From: Deltaproteobacteria bacterium
GTDB taxonomy: Bacteria; Acidobacteriota; Thermoanaerobaculia; Multivoradales; JAHZIX01
Reading direction: 5' to 3'
DNA length: 64,000 nucleotides
NCBI GenBank assembly: GCA_022601195.1
Contig: JAHZIX010000039.1
Location: forward strand, 62,001 to 126,000
The notes below the pieces were generated by a model. The model saw only the letters and a list, made by a program, of their open reading frames with translations, did no database searches and was not told where the DNA came from. This document shows positions 45,145 to 53,536 of this stretch, piece by piece. Made by a program: the position numbers and the translations under genes. Every line of letters begins with the position of its first letter. The stretch's first letter is position 1.

Positions 45145-46071
45145 ATGGATTGGCCCCGCTCTCACTCTCTGAATAAGGTCCGTCACCAAGCGGTTGCCGT
45201 GGCCCTCAATATCGTTCTTCTGTTCGGTTGGGGAGTGCCGTCGGTCGCCGAAGGGATGGATTTTCAGCGACTCCTGGAAGAGACCTCTCCGGCGCTGGTG
45301 ACCGTCAAGTTTGTTCTTCAGGTGAAGTTCGGCGGGGCGATGTCGGAAGCTTTAGGGGGCGACCAGGAGATGGATAGTGAAGTCACCTGTGTGGTGATCG
45401 ATCCCAAGGGCTTGATTCTCTGTTCCAATACCCAATTCAATGGCTACGTAGAGCTCATGACCCGCCTCATGCCCGAAGGCTTCGACGTCTCGGCAACTCC
45501 CAAAGATCTCAAGGTCTTAGTCACCCGTCCGCCTTTGTCGGCGGGTAGCGCCGCAGAGGACAAGCCAGAGAATGGATCCAAGCCCCAGCAAGAGGAACTA
45601 GCTGCCAGTCTTATCGTCCGCGACTCGGATCGAGATCTCGTGTGGCTGCGCATCGACGAACCTGGGCAGCGTCCTTTCTCCTATCTGGATCTGGCCCAGG
45701 GAGAAGAGGGGCAGGTGGGGCAGGAGGTTGTTGCGGTCTACCGCCTCGACAATTACTTCGAACGCACCGCGACCTTGGCAGAGACTCGCATTGGGGGCAT
45801 TACTGAGCGGCCTCGACGCCTCTATATCCCCTCTACGGCGCTATCTGCTGGCTTGGGTGCTCCGGTGTTAGACCATCACGGCAAGGTAGTGGGGCTGACG
45901 GTCTTCCAATATCCGGAAGCGGGTGAGGTTGAAGGGGGCGACAATCCCTTGGCCGTCATGAGTCAGAACACTCGGATGCAGCAGGGGATCCAAGGCTTGA
46001 TTCTTCCTGCAGCCGAGATCCGGCGGGCCACTGCTCAAGTATTGGCCCTCTCGGAGCAGGAAGAGGAGTAA
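45145..46071 (+). CDS. Degenerate HtrA-like protein (probable pseudoprotease)
   Basis: A 308-residue exported protein from ATG 45145 after AGGAGAAC, with signal segment AVAVALNIVLLFGWG. The chymotrypsin-fold pattern is traceable (TSPALVTVKFVL, VVIDPKGLILC, DRDLVWLRID, GAPVLDHHGKVVGLTVF), but the catalytic residues are lost. The expected TNxH motif reads CSNTQF, and the serine motif GNSGGP reads AGLGAP. No PDZ domain is present. It follows the active multi-PDZ protease on the same strand. An inactive partner that regulates or presents substrates to the active enzyme is plausible; this is inference. Confidence 0.72.
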   Translation: MDWPRSHSLNKVRHQAVAVALNIVLLFGWGVPSVAEGMDFQRLLEETSPALVTVKFVLQVKFGGAMSEALGGDQEMDSEVTCVVIDPKGLILCSNTQFNGYVELMTRLMPEGFDVSATPKDLKVLVTRPPLSAGSAAEDKPENGSKPQQEELAASLIVRDSDRDLVWLRIDEPGQRPFSYLDLAQGEEGQVGQEVVAVYRLDNYFERTATLAETRIGGITERPRRLYIPSTALSAGLGAPVLDHHGKVVGLTVFQYPEAGEVEGGDNPLAVMSQNTRMQQGIQGLILPAAEIRRATAQVLALSEQEEE

Positions 46072-46424
46072 CCCCTAAGTTCGAAATGAGCGGAGCCTTT
46101 GAGGCGCCCTGTTTTGAACAGTAGCCTGGTGGAGAAGAGCGGGTCCGGTTCTGAGGGAATCGCGAGTCGTGCTCGCGCCGCCAGGGTTCCTTGGCTAGCT
46201 TGAACGTCAAGATTGGCCGTCAAGATCGGCCGTCCGTGCCGATACGAAGGGGCGAATTCAAAATTGGACAGTTTCGGAAGGGGGAGTCGGACTCGGGGTA
46301 CGGCAGCTCCGTGCAACCTCCCTTCGTTGACTGCTCAATCTGCGATAGTCTAATGGAAAAGTAGGCAAGCTTTCATGGGCAGGCTTTCATTGGCGTGTCA
46401 TGGCGCCGGTGGGAAGGGATGGCA
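46072..46424. other. Intergenic region, 353 bp
   Basis: No gene. It contains a 13-bp tandem repeat (46206-46231) and should carry the promoter of the subtilase-MBL operon; no clear box pair was seen. Confidence 0.5.
46206..46231. repeat. 13-bp direct tandem repeat GTCAAGATYGGCC x2
   Basis: GTCAAGATTGGCC (46206-46218) and GTCAAGATCGGCC (46219-46231), differing at one base, about 190 bases upstream of the subtilase start. It may be a regulator site. Confidence 0.5.
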
Positions 46425-48485
46425 ATGGCGAAGGAGCTGGGGCCTCAGAAAAGGAAGCTCGACCCCAAGTTGCGAATGGTCGCTAACGGCAGCGAGGTGG
46501 TCAACACACTGCGCGCCGAACAATCGGCTGCCGTAGGGGTGCAGGATCCAGATCTTTTGGCGAGGGTGCCGAAAAGGAGAGATCTGGGGGATCGTAGTGT
46601 GGCTCGTGGAGAGCTATCGACCGCCGTGAGCCGGGGTAAGCTCAAGGAAATCCCGTCGTCCGTAGAAGCCAACGTCTTCGTTGAGTTAGTCGATGCGATG
46701 GCACCCTTGCCGCCGTCCCTGGAAAAGATCAAGACAGCCCGTCAGCAGAATCTGGTCTCCGCCTGTGTTCCGCTGGATCAGCTCGAAGAGATTCTTGGCC
46801 ATCCCTCCGTTTCGGCGGTGGAGCTCGGGGAGCGAGTTCTTTTCTCCCAACCCGTAGCAGCAGCCCCATCACCCCGCGCCCCCAGTAAGACTCTCCGCAA
46901 GGTCGGGAGCGGAAGGCGCCACCGCTACGGCAAGGGGGTGATCGTCGGCATTATCGACGTTCAGGGTTTCGACTTTGCACACCCGGACTTTCTCGACTCG
47001 TCGGGGGAAGCTCGTTTCCTTTCCATCTGGGATCAAGGGGGAGAGACTCGACCTTCTCCCAAGGGTTTTACTTACGGTTCCGAGATAACTCGAGGGCACA
47101 TGAATGCGGCTCTGGGGGCCGCCTCCGATCTCCACCTACCTGCAACCACCCTGGAGCCTCAATCCCAAATGGTTCCTTCTTCCCATGCGACCCACGTAGC
47201 CAGTATCGCTGCTGGCAACCGAGGGGTATGCCGGGCTGCGGAGATAGTCGGGGTGTTGATTTCCCTGCCCAGAGAGGACCAGGACCGAAGGCGGTCTTTT
47301 TACGATTCCACTCGTATCGCTCATGCTGTGGACTATGTCTTGGCGGTGGCTCGTCGTCGCAGCGAGGAATTGGGCTTGAAGGAGCCTCTGCCCGTTTCTA
47401 TCAACATCAGCCTGGGCACGAATGGTCACGCTCACGATGCCAGTAGCGCGGTGAGCCGCTGGATCGACTACTCCTTGGCGACGCCCGGTCGCAGCCTCTG
47501 TGTGGCAGCGGGCAATGCCGGGCAGGAGGAAGCTCAAAGAGTTGGAGATCTAGGATTCATGCTCGGTCGGGTCCACACCAGCGGTAGCCTAGGCGCCGCG
47601 GGGCTGTTCAAAGACATCGAGTGGGTGGTCTTGGGGGATGGCCGGGCAGATCTTTCGGAAAATGAGCTGGAGCTCTGGTACAGCCCTCAGGATCGATTCT
47701 CCATCGAGCTCAAGGCCCCGGGCGCCAAGAAGTGGATCGGTCCTGTGGCGCCCGGAGAATTCATCGAAAACTCAGAGCTGTCCGATGGGACTTTCGTCAG
47801 CATCTACAACGAGGTCTATGCGCCCGCCAATGGGCACAACCGCATCTCTTGTTTCTTGAGTCCATTTCTGTCCGAAGAAGGCGTGGTCGGGGTACGAGCC
47901 GGTACCTGGGTCGTGCGACTGCGAGGCCTCGAGGTTCGCGACGGTACCTATCACGGTTGGATCGAGCGGGATGATCCTCGTCGCCTGGGCCGTTCCGGAG
48001 TCGTGGAAGGGTGGAGCCTGCCCTCTTTCTTTGCGGAGGGCTCCTACGTGGATCAGTCCACGGTCAGTTCCTTGGCTTGCGGGCAAAGGGTTCTCTCGGT
48101 GGCGAATCTCGACGAGACCCACGAGCGTATTCACGTTACCAGTAGCCAAGGGCCGACGCGGGACGGTCGCCGGAAACCAGAGATCGCAGCTCCGGGCACG
48201 GCGGTCGTGGCTGCCAATGGCTTTGCCGGCAAGGATCGCCTCTGGGTCGCTAAGACCGGAACCAGTATGGCCAGCCCCTTCGTCGCTGGGGTTGCAGGTT
48301 TGATGCTGGCAGTGGAGTCACAGCTCACGGCAGCTCAGATCATGGGCTTGCTCCGACGGACTGCAAAGCCTCTGCCGGGGCGAAATTTCCAGTGGCAAGA
48401 TGATTGTGGTTTTGGGCGGTTGGATGCCTCGACTTGTCTCGAAGAGGCTGGAAAGGTCAATCAGCGCAAGGACCTCATGCTATGA
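46425..48485 (+). CDS. Subtilisin-like (S8) protease, apparently cytoplasmic
   Basis: About 686 residues from ATG 46425, which has GGGAAGGG at a workable distance; ATG 46419 and GTG 46395 are alternatives. The catalytic triad is complete: D178 in GIIDVQGFDFAHPDF, H254 in SSHATHVASIAAGN and S614 in KTGTSMASPFVAGVAG, with the oxyanion Asn in CVAAGNAGQ. No signal peptide is visible; instead about 160 residues of helical N-terminal sequence precede the catalytic domain and may act as a prodomain or switch. A beta-rich insert (about 390-550) separates the oxyanion and serine blocks. The stop overlaps the start of an MBL-fold gene (ATGA). An intracellular subtilase coupled to a ComEC-like MBL protein suggests a two-component proteolytic effector rather than a nutritional protease. 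Confidence 0.88.
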   Translation: MAKELGPQKRKLDPKLRMVANGSEVVNTLRAEQSAAVGVQDPDLLARVPKRRDLGDRSVARGELSTAVSRGKLKEIPSSVEANVFVELVDAMAPLPPSLEKIKTARQQNLVSACVPLDQLEEILGHPSVSAVELGERVLFSQPVAAAPSPRAPSKTLRKVGSGRRHRYGKGVIVGIIDVQGFDFAHPDFLDSSGEARFLSIWDQGGETRPSPKGFTYGSEITRGHMNAALGAASDLHLPATTLEPQSQMVPSSHATHVASIAAGNRGVCRAAEIVGVLISLPREDQDRRRSFYDSTRIAHAVDYVLAVARRRSEELGLKEPLPVSINISLGTNGHAHDASSAVSRWIDYSLATPGRSLCVAAGNAGQEEAQRVGDLGFMLGRVHTSGSLGAAGLFKDIEWVVLGDGRADLSENELELWYSPQDRFSIELKAPGAKKWIGPVAPGEFIENSELSDGTFVSIYNEVYAPANGHNRISCFLSPFLSEEGVVGVRAGTWVVRLRGLEVRDGTYHGWIERDDPRRLGRSGVVEGWSLPSFFAEGSYVDQSTVSSLACGQRVLSVANLDETHERIHVTSSQGPTRDGRRKPEIAAPGTAVVAANGFAGKDRLWVAKTGTSMASPFVAGVAGLMLAVESQLTAAQIMGLLRRTAKPLPGRNFQWQDDCGFGRLDASTCLEEAGKVNQRKDLML

Positions 48486-49783
48486 AAATCACCCTTTTTC
48501 AGGCTTCCCAGGGAGATTGCCTTCTGCTCACCGGGAAGGATGGCACCAATGTTCTCGTCGATGGTGGTTTGGCGGGTTCCTATCGTGCTCATGTCGCTCC
48601 TACCCTGGGAGAGATGGCCCGCGCGGGTCAAGTCTTGGACCTGGTCTATGTCTCCCATATCGACCAGGATCACATCTCCGGCGTGCTGCGTATGGTCGAC
48701 GACCTGGTGGACTGGAAGGTGTTCGAGTTTCAGCGGCAGAACGGCAACGACAGGTTTCCCAAGCCACGGGCACCGCGGCCACCGGAGATTCGGGCGATTT
48801 GGCACAACGCTTTCCACGACCAGGTGGATGCCAATGTGGGAGCGATCGGTGACCAGCTGGTGGCGGGCGCCAAGACTCTCCAGGTGGATGGAGCCTTCGC
48901 CGAGAGTCTCGAAGTCTACGATGGTCTCATCGCCAGCGAACGCCAAGCTCTCCTGCTATCAGCCCGAGTCGGCCAGGAGCTCTTAGCCATCCCTTGGAAT
49001 CAGGAATTCGATGGCGGTCTGATGTACGTCATGGAACCGGTAGACCGATTCCCCCTGGGCACCTTGAGTTTCAGTGTGATCGGGCCCTTCGAAGAAGATT
49101 TGGCGAGGTTGCGTCGTCGTTGGAATCGGTGGCTGGCGGGGAATCAGGAGGCAGTGGATACAGTTCGCCAAAAGGCCGTTCGGGATGTCGACCGTCTGGG
49201 CCTCAGCGAAGCAGAGGCAGTGCTGCAGGGAACCCGGGAGCTCGCTGCCGAACTGGGAAAGCGAAGCCTGGTAACCCCTCCTAATTTGGCCTCATTGATG
49301 ATCCTGGCGGAAGAGGATGGACATACCGTTCTCCTGACTGGAGACGGCCATGGAGACGACATTCTCGATGGTCTGGAAGTCAACCAGCGGCTAAATGGTC
49401 AAGGCGGAATTCACGTCGATGTGCTGAAGGTGCAACACCACGGTTCTGAGCACAATGCCGACGAGGAGTTCTGCCGCCGAGTGACCGCGGATCACTATTT
49501 ATTTTGCGGCAACGGCGCTCATGAGAATCCGGACCTGGACATACTCAGGGCCTTTGCCAAGTCTCGCCTGGGGGTTGGGGTGGCAAGAAGCCAGAACTCT
49601 CGCGCTGACCGGCCATTCAAATTCTGGTTCAGTAGCAGTGCTGCCCAAGTGGCAGGCAACGAGCTCCGGCAGGGCCATATGCTCAAGGTGGAGAGCCTCA
49701 TCCGGGATTTGGCTGCGGGGAGTGGTGGCAGGATGAGCTTCGAGTTTCTTACCTCCGGCTCTAAGCTCGAGCTTCGTCTCTGA
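48482..49783 (+). CDS. ComEC-like metallo-beta-lactamase-fold protein
   Basis: A 433-residue soluble MBL protein. The metal site is HIDQDH at 59-64 (the HxHxDH motif with Asp for the second His), after VLVDGGLAGSYRAHVAPTL. Later ligand motifs are LLTGDGHGDD and KVQHHGSEHNADEE, the QHHGS form typical of the ComEC/Rec2 MBL branch, whose members may cut nucleic acids. No membrane segments are present, unlike ComEC itself. A region at about 95-280 is a mixed insertion. The start codon is inside the subtilase stop, so the two are translationally coupled. The reaction is unknown; a nuclease, a phosphodiesterase or a regulator of the protease are options. Confidence 0.88.
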   Translation: MKITLFQASQGDCLLLTGKDGTNVLVDGGLAGSYRAHVAPTLGEMARAGQVLDLVYVSHIDQDHISGVLRMVDDLVDWKVFEFQRQNGNDRFPKPRAPRPPEIRAIWHNAFHDQVDANVGAIGDQLVAGAKTLQVDGAFAESLEVYDGLIASERQALLLSARVGQELLAIPWNQEFDGGLMYVMEPVDRFPLGTLSFSVIGPFEEDLARLRRRWNRWLAGNQEAVDTVRQKAVRDVDRLGLSEAEAVLQGTRELAAELGKRSLVTPPNLASLMILAEEDGHTVLLTGDGHGDDILDGLEVNQRLNGQGGIHVDVLKVQHHGSEHNADEEFCRRVTADHYLFCGNGAHENPDLDILRAFAKSRLGVGVARSQNSRADRPFKFWFSSSAAQVAGNELRQGHMLKVESLIRDLAAGSGGRMSFEFLTSGSKLELRL

Positions 49784-49849
49784 AGCGGATGCTCAGAGCG
49801 CTTGTTGAGACCACGAGCCCTCAGAGGGGCAGTCTAGATTGAGGGTGTG

Positions 49850-49894
49850 TAGTTAGAAGACGGGTAGCTAGAAGGCCGATAGGTTGAAGCCGAG
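49850..49894. repeat. 15-bp degenerate tandem repeat, three units
   Basis: TAGTTAGAAGACGGG (49850-49864), TAGCTAGAAGGCCGA (49865-49879) and TAGGTTGAAGCCGAG (49880-49894), with a further partial GTAGAAGACCGG at about 49910. It lies between convergent genes. Confidence 0.5.
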
Positions 49895-49922
49895 TCCTGA
49901 GGACACGGGGTAGAAGACCGGG

Positions 49923-49972
49923 GAGCCTGTGGTCTCGCCAGTTACCAGCGAGGGGGGATTCACCACAGGCTC
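49923..49972. terminator. Long nested hairpin between convergent MBL and arsR genes
   Basis: Outer stem GAGCCTGTGGT (49923-49933) and ACCACAGGCTC (49962-49972), 11 bp perfect; inner stem CTCGC (49934-49938) and GCGAG (49948-49952). It sits between converging genes and probably serves both. Confidence 0.6.
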
Positions 49973-50004
49973 TCAGAGCTCCACTTACTTAGCCTTTCGC
50001 GGAT

Positions 50005-50445
50005 TTACCGCTGTTGGCTGAAAGCTACCGCGGATGCCGGACGGTGGCCCTGGGCTCCGCCATTCATCTGCCAAGCCTTTGGTTCTGCCTGAGCTTCCCC
50101 TTCCGTCGCGCCTTCCGGGGCTTCCATGAGCTCATCGCTACACTGCACGAAGCGTCCGAAGAAAGCCCGCATGGTGTCTTTGAGAGCGTGGCCGTTGAGG
50201 CTGTAGATCACTCGCTGGCCGCGACGCTCGTCCTTGACCAGATTGGCCTCTCGGAGAACGGAGAGGTGTCGGGAGATGGTCGGCTGAGAAAGGTTGAAGT
50301 TCTCGACGATTTCGCCGACGGCGTGTTCCCGGTTCTCCAGCAGCAGGAGGATGCATCGACGCGTCTCGTCTGAAAGGGCCATGAAGACCCTCTCCATGCG
50401 TCGGTTGGGGAGACTCGTGATCTGATTTTGGTAGTTATGTTCCAT
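50005..50445 (-). CDS. ArsR-family transcriptional regulator
   Basis: A 146-residue winged-helix protein. The DNA-binding core runs about 17-95: RVFMALSDETRRCILLLL, then LSQPTISRHLSVLREANLV as recognition helix and RGQRVIYSLNG as the wing. The classical metal-binding CxC box is absent; the only cysteines are C31 (RRCILL) and one in VQCSDEL. It may therefore sense a non-metal cue. The C-terminal 45 residues are low complexity. ArsR proteins usually repress adjacent genes; upstream sequence (50446-50890) has no gene, so the target is unclear. ATG 50445 is the chosen start. Confidence 0.88.
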   Translation of the reverse strand: MEHNYQNQITSLPNRRMERVFMALSDETRRCILLLLENREHAVGEIVENFNLSQPTISRHLSVLREANLVKDERRGQRVIYSLNGHALKDTMRAFFGRFVQCSDELMEAPEGATEGEAQAEPKAWQMNGGAQGHRPASAVAFSQQR

Positions 50446-50890
50446 GGTCGATTCCTCCAGTAAGCGGTTGCCGGTGTTCGTTCCCTTGGATCCCCATGCA
50501 CAGGCTTCGGGGGCTGTGGCCGCCTCTCCCCCTCTCGTCTCGTTGCAACCGTTGAGCGACTTCGAGTTCTCTCGGGCGGCTCAGCCAGGCCGGAGCTCCG
50601 GTGATGCCAATTACCTAGAGCAATGTCCGTACCACCGGAATGAAGAGCTATTCCTTCTCCACTCAGGAGGGGGTTTCGACATCGCTTGCGGCGCCAATGA
50701 AACGAGAGTCCAAATGGCTATCTGGCTAAAAGCCAAAGGTTTCGGGGGTTTTCGAGAGGTGTGGGGCGCTTCTGGCCGGGGACAGGTTATCGACCGATGG
50801 GCAATGTTTGATGGGTATGGAGAGGATACAAAATGGTGGGGGTCCGCCAAAATCTTCGAAATATTGGTGTTTTGCTAAAAATTGTGGCGG
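50446..50890. other. Intergenic region, 445 bp, no supported gene
   Basis: A plus-strand open frame of 144 codons exists here but lacks a ribosome site and recognisable features. The region probably holds the arsR promoter and, near the AT-rich 50840-50885, the end region of the membrane gene. Confidence 0.45.
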
Positions 50891-51829
50891 CTATATGTTC
50901 TTGGACGTATCAACCAGCTGTGGTTGCTTCAGACGTCCCGCGATCCAAGCACCGAGTCCATAGGTCGCCAACGCCCATAGGGCTCCTAGCCCGGCAGCGA
51001 GGACCAGACCGAGCCAGGGGGCTGGCCCTCCAAGCTGGCTCAGTTCCTCTGCCTTTTTGAACAGATCGTCCCCTCGCAGGAGGGCTCGAGTTCCTGTCTC
51101 TGCCCACATGGGCAGGCGGGTCACCAAGATGGATCCGATCTCATAGGCGTCGCCGGTCAGGGAGATCAGCGGAGCTAAGGCGAAGGGGAGAGCTGCTCCA
51201 AAGGCGAGGGCCTGACCTCCCCTGGCAGCTCGCCTCAGCCACCAGACACCTGGGAATAGGGTGAGGAAAAAGGGTCCGAAATCGGTCAGAAGGTAGACGA
51301 GATCACTCCCCCCCGTATCGAATCCGGAGAGTCGCCCGGCGTACTCGCTTGAAGCGGTGACCCAGGGGAAGATCTGGGCCAGGAGGCCACCAAAATACAG
51401 CGGGTCGATCTCTAGCTGGCTTATCGAGCCCCCGCCAGCGACACAAGCTCCAGCGTGCAGGAGCTCGTGGATGGGCACGTAGATCCACCAACCCAGCAGC
51501 AGGCCGAGAAGAATCAGCAATAGGCTTCGGGTACCCCGATCGAGGCAGCCCTCCAGGCCGTAGAAGGTATCGGTAAACGGTTGGAGAAAGAATTTCTTCA
51601 AAGGGCGAAGGAATCTCGGGGCAAAGAAGTTTCCGTTGACGACAGCGAGCCGGCGGGGTGAGTCCCTAAGGAGACAGCAGAAGGCGACACCCCGGAGCCG
51701 AAAAGATTCGTCAATGTTGGGTGTCGCCTGCGGTGCGCGCTTGTAGCCGGGGAGAGTTTCATTTCGAGTTCTTTTGTCCGGCGCCTCGCGTTGGTGCTTA
51801 GCCGGCTGCCTCTTTGAGCTCCGCCACAA
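50891..51829 (-). CDS. Multi-pass membrane protein with HELLH zinc motif
   Basis: An integral membrane protein with a HELLH motif at residues 121-125 (WIYVPIHELLHAGACV), placed in a hydrophobic segment as in intramembrane metalloproteases or M50-like proteins. Further segments include LLLILLGLLLGWW, FGPFFLTLFPGVWWL, ALAFGAALPFALAPLISL and the C-terminal LGLVLAAGLGALWALATYG. The open frame to 51829 overlaps pntB by 32 bases and its first 70 residues look non-coding; a TTG at 51601 may be closer to the true start. A proteolytic role is possible but not certain. It follows pntB and may share its transcript. Confidence 0.65.
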   Translation of the reverse strand: MWRSSKRQPAKHQREAPDKRTRNETLPGYKRAPQATPNIDESFRLRGVAFCCLLRDSPRRLAVVNGNFFAPRFLRPLKKFFLQPFTDTFYGLEGCLDRGTRSLLLILLGLLLGWWIYVPIHELLHAGACVAGGGSISQLEIDPLYFGGLLAQIFPWVTASSEYAGRLSGFDTGGSDLVYLLTDFGPFFLTLFPGVWWLRRAARGGQALAFGAALPFALAPLISLTGDAYEIGSILVTRLPMWAETGTRALLRGDDLFKKAEELSQLGGPAPWLGLVLAAGLGALWALATYGLGAWIAGRLKQPQLVDTSKNI

Positions 51830-53240
51830 GGCCCTGAAGGGCTTTCTTGGCGTCGTCGAAGAGCATCATGGTGTTGTCGTACTCGAAGAGCTCGTTCTTG
51901 ATGCCGGCAAACCCCGGGGACAGAGAGCGCTTGATGACGATGACCGACGAAGCGTTGTGAACCTCGAGGATCGGCATGCCATAGATGGGGCTAGCGGAAT
52001 CCTTGGACGCCGCCGGGTTGACGACGTCGTTGGCGCCAACCACCAAGACCACATCCGTATTGCGGAACTCCGGATTGATCTGGTCCATCTCATGGAGCTG
52101 CTCATAGGGAACGTCCGACTCGGCGAGCAACACATTCATGTGCCCGGGCATGCGGCCTGCTACCGGATGGATGGCATATTTGACATCCACGTCCTGCTTT
52201 TCGAGCAAATCTCCTAGCTCTCGAACCGCGTGTTGGGCTTGGGCAACCGCTAAACCATAGCCAGGAACGACGATCACCGAGCTGGCGCTTTCCAGCACCA
52301 TAGCGGCTTCTTCTGCGCTATAGGAGCGTACCGGACCGTAGTCACGAGCGTCGGCACCACCGCCGGGGGTCGTCTCTTCCGCACCGAAGCCGCCAAACAA
52401 AACATTGGCCAAGGAGCGGTTCATGGCTTTACACATGATCTGGGTGAGAATCAAACCGGATGCACCCACCAACGCACCGCTGATAATCAGCACATTGTTG
52501 CTGAGCACAAAGCCCGTAGCGCAGGCCGCGAGGCCAGAATACGAGTTGAGCAGGGAGATCACCACGGGCATATCCGCACCCCCGATGGGGATGACCAGGA
52601 AGATTCCCAGCACCAAGCTCAGACCACACACCACCAGTGTCAAGAGGCTCATTTGACTCGGATCCGTGGCGTTCATGACGAAATAGGCGGTGATGCCGAG
52701 ACTGCCGAGGATCAGTAGCCCATTGAGGACGTGGCGGCCTGGGATCAGGATCGGTTGGCCAGAGATCCAACCGCGGAGTTTCAGGAAAGCGACGACGCTG
52801 CCAGTCAAGGTTAGGGCGCCAATGAACACGGACAGCATGGTGGTCACGGCGTCAGCTTTGGATAAGAGTGCGACCCCAGCATCCTGCTGTTTTTCGAACA
52901 GAGCAAACCAAATCACCGACAGAGCGACCAGAGCCGAGGCGCCGCCACCGCAACCATTGAAGAGGGCGACCATCTCCGGTATCGCGGTCATCTGTACACG
53001 CACCGCCACAATGGCACCAATGGCGCCACCGATCACCACGCCGGCGATGATCCACGTGGGGCTGAAGGTACCTAGGTCGATGAGCGTGGCGACAATGGCA
53101 ATGAGCATCGCCAGGGAAGAGATGATGTTGCCCCTCCGGGCGGTGCGAATACGGGTCAGCCCTTTGAGACCAACGATGAACAGCACCGCCGAGACGAGGT
53201 AGAGAGTCAGAACTAGATTGGAGCTCGCTACGCCAGTCAT
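51798..53240 (-). CDS. pntB: NAD(P) transhydrogenase subunit beta
   Basis: A 480-residue subunit. The N-terminal half has about nine membrane segments that form the proton path. The C-terminal domain III binds NADP(H): VIVVPGYGLAVAQAQHAV, HPVAGRMPGHMNVLLAE and VLVVGANDVVNPAA. The complex drives hydride transfer between NADH and NADP+ using the proton gradient and supplies NADPH. Its ATG overlaps the stop of the preceding small subunit gene by four bases. Length and motifs are standard. It is the third gene in the order pntAA-pntAB-pntB, as in Rhodospirillum rubrum. Confidence 0.96.
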   Translation of the reverse strand: MTGVASSNLVLTLYLVSAVLFIVGLKGLTRIRTARRGNIISSLAMLIAIVATLIDLGTFSPTWIIAGVVIGGAIGAIVAVRVQMTAIPEMVALFNGCGGGASALVALSVIWFALFEKQQDAGVALLSKADAVTTMLSVFIGALTLTGSVVAFLKLRGWISGQPILIPGRHVLNGLLILGSLGITAYFVMNATDPSQMSLLTLVVCGLSLVLGIFLVIPIGGADMPVVISLLNSYSGLAACATGFVLSNNVLIISGALVGASGLILTQIMCKAMNRSLANVLFGGFGAEETTPGGGADARDYGPVRSYSAEEAAMVLESASSVIVVPGYGLAVAQAQHAVRELGDLLEKQDVDVKYAIHPVAGRMPGHMNVLLAESDVPYEQLHEMDQINPEFRNTDVVLVVGANDVVNPAASKDSASPIYGMPILEVHNASSVIVIKRSLSPGFAGIKNELFEYDNTMMLFDDAKKALQGLVAELKEAAG

Positions 53241-53536
53241 TTCGCCGCCTTCTTCTTTTTCTGACCGAACATTTTCAGCATCCGGTCGGTGACCAGGAAG
53301 CCTCCCACCACGTTCACTGTGGCGAAGATGATGGCCGCTAGGCCCAATAAGCTACTGATGGAAGTGGACCCGCTCTGGGCGGCGATGATGGCGCCGACGA
53401 TGGTGACGCCGGAGACGGCGTTGGCACCGGACATCAGGGGCGTGTGCAGAGTCGGAGGGATCTTGGTGATGATCTCAAAACCCACAAACATGGCCAATAC
53501 GAAAACGTAAATGCCGACCAGCAAGGCTCCCGTCAT
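53237..53536 (-). CDS. pntAB: NAD(P) transhydrogenase small membrane subunit (PntA2)
   Basis: A 99-residue membrane protein with about three hydrophobic segments (LLVGIYVFVLAMFVGFEII, VTIVGAIIAA and IIFATVNVVGGFLV), matching the membrane part of fused PntA. The motif PPTLHTPLMSGANAVSGVT is characteristic of the family. A basic C-terminus KKKKAAK faces the cytoplasm. It overlaps genes on both sides by four bases, so all three subunits should be produced in step. Splitting PntA in two is the R. rubrum type arrangement. Confidence 0.95.
   Translation of the reverse strand: MTGALLVGIYVFVLAMFVGFEIITKIPPTLHTPLMSGANAVSGVTIVGAIIAAQSGSTSISSLLGLAAIIFATVNVVGGFLVTDRMLKMFGQKKKKAAK

Noticed and set aside
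50444..50878. 144-codon frame divergent from arsR
   Set aside because: No ribosome site and no recognisable motif; the frame begins inside the arsR start and looks fortuitous.
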